Assembly (NCBI GenBank): GCA_009760855.2
Contig: WPIO01000046.1
Span: 2,621,501 to 2,685,500, forward strand
Direction: 5' to 3'
DNA: 64,000 nucleotides
DNA from: Cristatella mucedo
Lineage: Eukaryota > Bryozoa > Phylactolaemata > Cristatellidae
Numbering within the stretch: position 1 is the stretch's first letter; each line of letters opens with the position of its first letter. The position numbers were made by a program, and so were the translations under genes. A model generated the notes under the pieces. It searched no databases, was not told the DNA's origin, and was given only the letters and a program-made list of their open reading frames with translations. Shown here piece after piece: positions 55,660 through 64,000 of the stretch.

Positions 55660-56335
55660 AGCGGGAATCGATGCATCTTTAGCTGCGGCAGAAGCCGGAA
55701 ACGAGCTCCAGACTATTGGTGCATATAAAGTTAAGATTCAATCCCCAAAGAAAGCTAAGAAGCAGGTTGCTTGAGAGCCCCGTGGAAGAGCGAGGTAGCA
55801 GGATAGGTAGACTGGTGCACATGAGTAAGGCAATCCCTAGGCCAGTGAGAGGGTCTTGATGTCGATTCGATGCTTGCTAGCTAAGCTGAGCCAGAAATGG
55901 TTCGATGTGGCAGCTAAGCCGTTGACGATAGAGCAGACGAGCAGCTAGAGTTTTCCACCAGTTTTGGCCGATTAAGGGTACTGAGCGATAGCTTTGAATA
56001 AAGAGAATTGCCATAATCAAGATGCTATAGAACTAACGCATTAACTAGGCAGTACTTGTGTCTAAGTAGGCCTTAATTTGGCAGCACTATTCAGCTGAAA
56101 ATAGGCCACCGACTCGACAATGGAGGCAATGTGCTCATCCAAAAATAATTCGTTCTGGAACAGCACGCTCAGACTATGACCAGACGTCACAGGAGTGATG
56201 CTAAATAAACCAACGTTGAGGGAAAGGTCTTCCCACTTCAGGGTGACACAAGGCCTACCCATAACTATTACGTTAATATTATCGTTGCTAATCGTCAGAA
56301 AGTCATCGGTCATACAATTGCAAATGGAGTCGATG
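55660..56335 (-). mobile_element. LINE fragment (LINE-C/A-like), inverted
   Basis: Minus strand reads ISNDNINVIVMGRPCVTLK, LFSITPVTSG, SVLFQNELFLDEHIASIV and SVAYFQLNSAAKLR, then decayed 3' parts with gtcgattcgatgcttg. Confidence 0.6.
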
Positions 56336-56468
56336 GAGGCTGCAAGGTGGTGAAAGTGAGTCGAAGATGAAGAGCAGCATGGCTGAGAGAAGGATTATCC
56401 CTCTCTCTGAGAAGGATTATCCCTCTCTCTGCCCCTCCGGTGAGTCAACTCTCTTAACTCCCTTGGAG

Positions 56469-56640
56469 CATCTATTAATAAATAAATAAATTAACAGCCT
56501 CATTTGTATAGCAGCAGAACAGTCTAAACGGCTATAACCATCGCTTGCAGTTGGCAATAAATGATCGCCCACTGCAGGATTCGAACCCACGACCTCGGTC
56601 GCGAAGAGTGATCACATTACCTCCTGGGCTATCTAATACT
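56469..56640 (-). mobile_element. SINE-A-like copy, inverted
   Basis: AAAT-repeat tail, cagcctcatttgtatagcag, body taaacggctataaccatcgc, and gattcgaacccacgacctcg (B-box). Confidence 0.7.
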
Positions 56641-57445
56641 GACATTCCCACTCCGATGACAGAGAGCTCTCAAACTTAATAGTGATACAACCAATTTACC
56701 GGTTAAGAGCAAACCTAGTGTTACTCCGAAATATGATAGCCGAACTCTCCAAATGAGATCGTCCACACTACTTCATCTAGCTTCGGCCCACAATCTAGAT
56801 GCTCTGTTCCAAAGCGACCTTTCACTAGATGACCACGCCAGCTCCACAGTCGAGTCTGCCAACTTCCAGCTTTCAGCCACCCACCATTGCAAATTTCGGG
56901 CCTGCTTACAAAGGACACCGTGGCTGGGCTGGTCCACATGTTTGCATCAGCCCAGCCCATCTAGACGTCGGCAACTCACTGATCGGAAGTCTTTGTGTGC
57001 GTGCACTAGGACGCTAGCAGTTAGCACAAACCGGCAGCTAGGCTCGTCTGTCATGAACGTCACAATTGCCATATTACACCACTTCTCACCAGCCTGCGAT
57101 GACTCCCCATCAAAAAGCCTACCGACTTGAGGGTTCTGTTGCTCCCTTTTAGGCCCCTTCATTCTATTCCTCCAGAGCACCTTAAGGAAGAACATCCTAA
57201 GAAGGCTTTTTATCGTACCACCGGCTCTTCTGACTCAAGTCGTTTGACCGTGTGCCTCAAACCAATTTCAAATACTTTGGCAATGCTACCTTAGTTCTTA
57301 CACTCCTAAAGTCTGGAACTCACTCCCAACATCCATCACGACATCCCTGACCTGAAAACATTTAAAAGGAAAGCCAGCGGTTTGTAACAGCTTTGCTTCA
57401 TCCTCCTGAATTGTTGCTTGCATGCACGTACATGCTGACACGGTG
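56641..57445 (+). mobile_element. Degraded LINE-A 3' half
   Basis: Reads ALFQSDLSLDDHASSTVESA, then decayed RLVCHERHNCHITPLL-like and LKSLEL-like blocks up to gacctgaaaacatttaaaag. No intact frame. Confidence 0.65.
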
Positions 57446-57469
57446 CATGCTGTCGCCAAAGTAAAAAGT

Positions 57470-57630
57470 TAGCTGACTCAGTAGCCTCATTAACATACAG
57501 CAGGCAGAAGAGCCGTAACGGCTATCACTCCCGCTTGCAGTGAGCAATACAGGAAGCAATACATGCCTGCTGCAGGACTCAAACCCACGATCACGGGTCG
57601 TGAAGTGCTCGCACCTTAACCTAGGTTAAC
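57470..57630 (-). mobile_element. SINE-A-like copy, inverted
   Basis: gcagaagagccgtaacggct, atcactcccgcttgcagtga, and actcaaacccacgatcacgg. Confidence 0.65.
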
Positions 57631-57719
57631 ACCTAAGGGCAACCAATTGACAAACTTCTACGTCAGCATGATCAAAGTTCACAGAAAAAGATTTAGTTCT
57701 CTTAGCATGCCATACATTA

Positions 57720-58320
57720 TCATCACGTAGCTAAACGACTCCATAGGTTCATCAGATGTTGCTAGCAAGTTCCAATCGGTATTTAGCGATAATTTCATAG
57801 ACACTGCTCTGCTGCGGGTTTACAGTGACCCGTGATCTATATCGATCACAATAGGGCCTCTCTGATAGTTCACCTGGATCTCTCAAAAGCAATTGACACA
57901 GCTGTGGAGTTCCACAAGGATTCGTTTTCGGTTCAATGGTGTTCTCCATTTATGGTGAGCCTCTGGGAAAAGTGATTCCGACCCATGAGATCGGCTATCA
58001 GTTCCTTGCTGACGGTACCGAGCTGCATTTGTTATTTAAACTATTGGAATCCACTGTGGTGACTAAAACTGAATGCTTGACTCGCAGACATTCAAACCTG
58101 GATGTTGGCCCATGTCCTTAAAGCAAACTATGATAAAGCCAAACTTCTACTCATTGAACATGCCAAGCATGTGGCAGGACTAACTGCTCTTCTAATTGGT
58201 GATGCTGTAGCGAAACCGTCATCGTGCACTCGGAGATTTGATGACCTCGTTGATAACTGCTTAAAGTTAGAAAGCTTCATTAGGAAGATTGCTTCCACAG
58301 CTAGCCACCATGTTTAATCC
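57720..58320 (+). mobile_element. Degraded LINE reverse transcriptase fragment
   Basis: Reads GEPLGKVIPTHEIGYQFLA then DGTELHLLFKL, a decayed active-site block (YADDTQL replaced by LADGTEL), then a poorly conserved stretch. Confidence 0.55.
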
Positions 58321-58752
58321 CTGCCTAAGATTAACTGCCGCACCAGTTCCAGGCTCCTCGTGCCTTCAGGTCCTGTATGGACAATCAATTAGCCGTTCCA
58401 TTTCTTCGCTTAAAGACCGTTGGCGACAGAAGCTTTAGCTCTGCAGGTCCTAGACTCTGGAACTCTCTCCCACGATTCTTACGCAACGACAACTATTCTC
58501 CTACTGCCGATTATGGCTCATCCTTTCCAGCGGTCCTGAGCTGCTACTTCCATGCTACTCACTACCTCAACTGCTCTCCTGACTCTGCTATGCTTCCCAC
58601 TTTTTCTTTGCTGTGTGAGATGAAGTCTGTTGGCTACCGAATGCATACCGAAAGCCACTTGGGCTGTGAGTGCGCTATACAAAACTCTCCTGCGTAACAC
58701 CCTCATAATCTTTGTGGCTTTGTGGAGCTGCAGATGGAGATACACATAAGAT
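58321..58752 (+). mobile_element. LINE-B 3' part, well preserved
   Basis: A 106-codon frame (58377-58697) reads NQLAVPFLRLKTVGDRSFSS, AGPRLWNSLPRFLRNDN, FHATHYLNCSPDSAMLP and GYRMHTESHLGCECAIQNS, then the tail. Confidence 0.82.
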
Positions 58753-59345
58753 TAGGGACTGCCTACCACGGTGACTTGCTAGAAATCTAAGTGACTCCCT
58801 AGTTCTGTCTTGGCTGGACTACAGTAATTCCGTTTTGGCTCGGCTACCAAGGATCACGCCTTTGCAGCTGGTGATGAATCTGGCAGCCAGGCTAGTTAAA
58901 AAATCCCAGAAGTTCAGCCATGTGCCTCTTTCGCTAAAGGAGCTGTGATGGCTTCCGGTCGATCAACCGATACACAGCAAAACTCTTACTCTGACCAACA
59001 AGGCCCGCCATGGCTTGTATCCGTCACACCCAGCTGAACTTCTGCACTAGTTAGTTTCAGCCTCCTCGTGACCTTAGCTTCTCTATGGACCATAAATTAG
59101 CTGCTCCGTTCCTATGATTTGTGACCGTTGGCGATAGAAGCTTTACTCTAAAGGTCCTAGAATGTGGAGCTTACTTTCACAACTCTAAGGCAACGACATC
59201 TATTCTCCTGCTGCCCATTGTGGCACATACTTACCATACTTGTCCTGAGCTGCTACTTCCATGTTACTCACTTCCTTGACTGCCCTCCTGACTCACCAAT
59301 GTTTCTCATTCACTCTATCTGAGATACGTTATATTACATTACACA
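58753..59345 (+). mobile_element. LINE-B 3' part, second copy, degraded
   Basis: Follows the previous tail directly: ctggactacagtaattccgt (LDYSNSVL), cagccaggctagttaaaaaa, gatcaaccgatacacagcaa, and a final gttatattacattaca. Confidence 0.7.
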
Positions 59346-59449
59346 CGAGACCCTTTTGGAGTGCCTTTTGACATGCCTAAGTATCACAGGCTAATCAAAT
59401 GCTAAACTGGGATAGATCCTACCCCAGTGAGAGACCCATTTGTAAGAGT

Positions 59450-59621
59450 CTAAATTGAAATGGCTGTCGTTTATCCGGGTAGCTCTTAAAGTATGGGGTA
59501 CCTCAAGGTTCGGTCTTGGGACCGCTTCTTTCACTATTTATACTCCTACCCCGGCCTACCTTATTGCCAAAAACAATCTCGGCTTTCATTACTATGCAGG
59601 TGACATTGAGCTAAGCAAATC
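59450..59621 (+). mobile_element. LINE reverse transcriptase fragment
   Basis: gtatggggtacctcaaggtt (the GVPQGSVLGPLL motif) and IAKNNLGFHYYAGDIEL (active-site box) in plus frames. Confidence 0.65.
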
Positions 59622-59965
59622 CTTAATAATAATAATAATAACAACCAGATATTTGTATAGCACCATAAGAGAGCTTAATTTTGTTTCTAGGCGCTTTACA
59701 CAGGCTGATACATAAGCATGCCAATTGGTTAGTGAAAGCAGTCAAAAAAGTCAAAAGTCTGAAAGTGTCACCAGCCATACATATGCAAAGAAAGGACGAT
59801 TAATTGTATGCACAGAATAAATGTTGTGAGGAACAGGTGACTGCCCATCTTCTTTTTGCATGTCAAGTCAGGAAATATCGTGACGTCGGTGTGGAGCGAT
59901 TTCCCGGCAAATACTGAAGCTAGGGTCTCCATGGGTTTTGAGTTTGACTACCAGCTTAGCTAAAC
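59622..59965 (-). mobile_element. LINE-A 3' end, inverted
   Basis: AAT-repeat tail, tttctaggcgctttacaca, then a decayed 3' region. Confidence 0.6.
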
Positions 59966-59971
59966 GACTTA

Positions 59972-60810
59972 ATAATAATAATAATTCTTACATTTGATAT
60001 AGTGCCTTAACAGAATCCAATCTCTTTCCAGGCATTTTACATTTGCTGCACAGGAAGCACGATCAAATAATTAGTGGCAGCATGCCCAATGACAAGCATA
60101 ACATGGTTAAGGGTGACATGCACAGGGTCAGCCTGCAAATATGGTTAGTGGCAGCATGCACAGTGACAGCATGCATAAGTATGTAAAGGACGAATCACAT
60201 GGACTCACTGTATGCTGTGATAAATAGATGGCATTTTTGGTTTCTTTTTAAATGTGGTCAAGTCAGGGGATGTTGTGACGCAAGTCGGGAGTTAGCTCCA
60301 GGCTTTGGGAGCATACGAACTAAAGGCACGGTCTCCAAAAGATTTGAGGTTTGCACGAGGTATAGGTAAACGATTAGATTCCGAAATGTGAGTGATGCTC
60401 CCTGGTGGAAGAGTAGATCTGATAGGCAGGCTGGCGCCAAAGAATGAAGGGATCTAAAAGTGAGTGACAAAACCTTGAAGTCGATGAGTTGCTTGACTGG
60501 GAACCGGTGCAGGTCGGCGAGAAGTGGTGAGACGTGGCAACTGCGACACCCATGACAGACAAGCCTAGCTGCAGAGTTTTGCACCAGCTGTAACTGCCTG
60601 ATTGCACAGGCCGGTAGACCAGGAAGCAGTGAGTTACAAAAGTCGAGACTGGATGTCACAAATGCATGGACCAATTTAGATGTGGAGCTGATGTGGTCGT
60701 CTAATGAAAGGTCTCTTTGGAACAGGACGCCAAGATTTCGTGCAGATTCAACAGGACATATGCTGGCAGACCGATTGTGAGCGTTTGGAGACCGAAGAGC
60801 GGAAGGTACG
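59972..60810 (-). mobile_element. LINE-A 3' half, inverted
   Basis: A 211-codon minus frame contains [57 protein letters not shown] and [21 protein letters not shown]-repeat tail at 59972-59985. Confidence 0.83.
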
Positions 60811-61780
60811 ATACCGTGCATGATTAGGAAGCATTCATCTGGAAGAGAGAATGCAGGGAATGAAAGTGAGTGATAGAACCTTAAATTCGTCAAGCTTCGC
60901 TTGATCGAGAGCCGTGCATGTTGGTAAGAATTGGTGAAATGTGGCAGTTGTGTAGCTCACGGCAGAAAAACCTAGCTGCAGAGTGTTGCACCATCTGCAT
61001 TGGTGGTCTTATTGCACAGGCATGAAGACATAACTGTGAAATACTAGTCTAGATATGATGTCAAAAAATTCGTGGGCCAACCTGTCAGCAGTATCTCTGT
61101 ATAAGCATGCCCAAATTTTTGTAATGGTAACTGAAAAAGTGACTTGACTGTGGACCGGATGTGGTTATCTAGTGAAAGGTCACATTGGAGCAAGGCAACC
61201 AGATGTCGTTCAGATGCAGCAGGGGATACGATAGCCCGAAGCCCATTTTGAGGGTAAGGTTTCCAATTTCCTAGTAGCACTAGGTTTGCCCGTAAATAGT
61301 AAGTTGGTTTTATCTTCACTCCTTTTGAAGAAAAAAATTTGCTGTCATCCAAGTGCCGAATGTCAGCAATACATAAATACTGCATAGGACTGAAGAGAGT
61401 TTGACATGCTGTAAGGTGCCGAGGGATCAAAGCACACACCTGTCATCTGTATAAAAATTAAAGCCTAGATTATGCTTGGCGTTTACATCGATGAGAGAGA
61501 GAAAGCATAAATTATGAAACTAAATTGACCAAGATGCCTGGCTATCCCATACCTTAAACCTTCCGTGGAGTACCGCTCCCAGGTGTCGTCGGTGCACTGA
61601 AATCTCCTACTGAGATAGAACCTAAACCATTGCAGTGCAGTGCCAGTGATGTCCAGGCGAGACGACAGCCGCTCAAAAAGGAATCTGTGATCAGCAGCAT
61701 CAAACGCTTCCGAGAGATCCACCAGAACTAGCAGAATGACACTAGCTCCGGCAGCCTTCCTGAGAATTATGACCAAATCT
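60811..61780 (-). mobile_element. LINE-A 5' part with reverse transcriptase blocks, inverted
   Basis: Minus frames read VLVDLSEAFDAADHRFLFER, LSSRLDITGTALQWFRFYLS and RHLVALLQCDLSLDNHIRST. The frames are broken. Confidence 0.7.
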
Positions 61781-61995
61781 AGTGCAGTGCAACGCCAGTG
61801 GTGCCCCGCGAGATGGCATGGCAGGTATGCAATTGATCAATGGTAACAAAACGCTGCCAAGAGAACCAGTAGAGAGAGACTCTTATCTACATCAGCAGTC
61901 ATGAGAAGACCGTTATACACTACATGTATTGCTTACTGCACAGTGTGATTTTCTTTAAAGGCTGATTAGAACTCAGCTGGCTCAGATTGCGTTTA
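61781..61995 (-). mobile_element. Degraded LINE-A reverse transcriptase fragment
   Basis: Repeats the gtgcagtgcaacgccagtgg and ggttctcttggcagc region of the preceding element, so it is an independent copy joined to it. Confidence 0.5.
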
Positions 61996-62371
61996 ACTGG
62001 ATCTGCCATTTTAAGGCTTTTTTATACAAACGGCAGAAGGAAGACATGGGGGCATCTGCTCAAGTTTTTTGGTCCAGCGTTGACTTCGTAGCTACATACA
62101 GCGACGACACGCCCCGTAGACATAAATTCATGCCCAGAGTGGAGAAACATTGTCAGCGAGGGTAGGAAGTATAGGCACTGTCGGGCCCCTACGAACAACT
62201 CACTCAAGTTTTTCGATGGTTCGACGTACTTACTGTACGAGCACCACGCCGGGGTAACAACAGCAATTTGACGCGGGCGCCCGCGACCGGAAAGGCGGAG
62301 CCAGAATGTACATCTGTCCCATAGATATGAGCGGCTCGGCGGCCCCGCGAGGAACGGCGGGTCGGCCTCGT
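61996..62371. other. Short intergenic stretch, nothing recognised
   Basis: No repeat or gene recognised. Confidence 0.3.
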
Positions 62372-63262
62372 AATAATAATATAATAATAATAATTCACTT
62401 GATAAAGCGCCCTCATAGAAATTAATCTCTCTCTGTGCGCTTTACATTTGCTGTAAAGTGAAATGCAATTGAATGGTAAGTAAAATCATGCTTGAAAAAC
62501 AAACGAAATGAATAATATGGTTAGGGGTGAACATGCACAGGGTCAGCATGCAAATGTGGTTAGTGGCAGCATGCACAGTGTCAGCACGCATAAGCACATC
62601 AAGGACGAATCACAGGGACCCACTAAATGCTGTCCTAAATAGGTGTGTTTTTAGGTTCCTTTTAAATGTGGTCAGGTCAGGGGATGTTCTGATGCAGGTC
62701 GGGAGGGAGTTCCAGGCTTTGGGAGCAAATGAACTAAATGCACGGTCTCCAAAGGATTTAAGGTTTGTATGAGGTATTTGTAGACTGTTGGATTCCGAAA
62801 AGCGAGTGGTACGATGCTTGGCCTGATGGGGTAGTATATCTGACAGATAGGCTGGAGCAATAGAATGAAGGGACCTAAAAGTGAGCGACAAAACCTTGAA
62901 GTCAATCCGTTGCTTGACTGGTAGCCAGTGCAGATCGGCGAGAAGTGGAGTAATGTGGCAACTGCGACGCTCATGACAGACAAGCCTAGCTGCAGAGTTT
63001 TGCACCAGCTGCAATCGCCTGATCGCACATGCTGGTAGGCCAGTAAGCAGTGAGTTGCAGAAGTCGAGACGGGATGTCACGAATGCATGGACCAACTTGG
63101 ACGTGGTATCTTTATCTAAACAAGCCCGAATTTTAGCAATATTATGAAGCTGAAAATAGGCGGATTTGACTGTGGAGCTGATATGGTCGTCTAACGAGAG
63201 GTCGCTTTGGAATATGACACCTAGATTTCGAGCTGAGGCCTCAATTTTAGTGTGGAGGTGCA
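62372..63262 (-). mobile_element. LINE-A 3' half, inverted, best preserved copy
   Basis: A 217-codon minus frame (62610-63263) runs without a break from SARNLGVIFQSDLSLDDHI through [38 protein letters not shown] and [19 protein letters not shown] to KRNLKTHLFRTAFSGSL and stop, followed by the 3' UTR and an AAT/ATA tail. It is 5'-truncated and lacks the catalytic core. Confidence 0.9.
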
Positions 63263-64000
63263 CAAAGCGTTTATCGTTTCTATAATTCGCACGTGTCTGA
63301 GAGCTCTACTTGACACAGCACAATTTTAAGTAATAAGACTGGATCGTAAGTAGAAACAAGCACGAGGGCCAACCCCATAGCAGAGTTCTGCTACGACCGC
63401 GAAGCCCCCCCCCCCCCCCCCCCCCCCCGCTGGTTCGGGTGCTGCCCAGCGCGTTCAAAGTGCAAAGATCTGAAGCTAGCAATACTCTGACGTTAGCGAT
63501 AAAGCGCCCGATATTTTGCACACATTTATAAAGATAGCACCTTAAAAGCACAGCGATAGCCTGCATATTGCAGCTGATACGACAAGCGACTTCCTGCCGA
63601 CTCGCTCCCTGACTTACAGCAGCAGCTCGCGCGCACGCTCAGCGCTAGCACTCAGTGACCGGCAGACCGTTGCTTCAAGATAGTGACTGCCGTCAGACTC
63701 TTGCCTTACGTAGTAGCAGCTAGGTCATAAGTCACGCAATAAACTCGTTCTCACATAATAATACATCGCGCTGCTCATAAGCTCGGCTTATCGCGGCTAT
63801 TTCATAAGCGGCTCTCAGTTCAAATTCAGCGGCAAAGGGCATTGGCCATAGTCGCGGGAAAACGCGATCCGCTATACCAGCGTGCCTATCAATAGACATT
63901 TTGCAGTATGCGCGCTCGACCGAACTGAACAGAAACTTCGAGGTAGCACGATCCATATAGTATGCCTACGAATTAACGAGGAAATCATCACGCAGGCGTG
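63263..64000. other. Window end, no gene recognised
   Basis: Contains a run of 24 C at 63405-63428. Nothing else recognised. Confidence 0.4.

Overview
The window is nuclear DNA of an animal. It carries spliced genes with GT-AG introns, bilaterian-type proteins (a high-affinity choline transporter, an ALP-type PDZ-LIM protein, histone H3.3, a PRORSD1-type aminoacyl-tRNA deacylase), many truncated non-LTR retrotransposons of L2/CR1 style, tRNA-derived SINEs, and long microsatellites. The choline transporter matches the vertebrate protein along its whole length but is clearly diverged, so an invertebrate is likely. The phylum cannot be decided from the sequence.

Layout. 1-8.1 kb: the last three coding exons of a PDLIM (ALP-type) gene on the plus strand; its introns are full of LINE and SINE copies and its 5' part lies left of the window. 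8.4-27 kb: a complete SLC5A7 (CHT1) gene on the minus strand, tail-to-tail with PDLIM, with 8 coding exons giving 560 residues. Seven introns hold LINE copies, a 170-bp-arm foldback, AG/AC/AT tracts and a cluster of six CACGTG motifs; one intron uses a GC donor. A (CCG)36 tract lies just upstream of the start codon. 27-33.2 kb: a very GC-rich, CpG-rich block with no recognisable protein gene, probably promoter and 5' non-coding sequence. 35.4-35.9 kb: an intact two-exon histone H3.3 gene on the plus strand. 36-53 kb: repeat-dominated intergenic DNA with LINE and SINE copies, a perfect 166-bp-arm palindrome, and 24-bp and 21-bp minisatellites. 53.9-54.7 kb: an intact two-exon PRORSD1-type gene on the minus strand. 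54.8-64 kb: mostly LINE copies, nested and in both orientations, with SINEs between them.

The four genes do not form a functional unit: a cholinergic nerve-terminal transporter, a cytoskeletal adaptor, a replacement histone and a translation-quality enzyme are ordinary neighbours in an animal genome. Retroelement names used here (LINE-A, LINE-B, LINE-C, SINE-A, SINE-B) are local labels for families grouped by eye from shared sequence inside this window. I saw no prokaryote-type defence system, CRISPR array or other clear novel system. The strongest oddities are the perfect palindrome, the E-box cluster, the CCG tract at the SLC5A7 5' end, the GC-AG intron, and a SINE that shares its tail with LINE-A.
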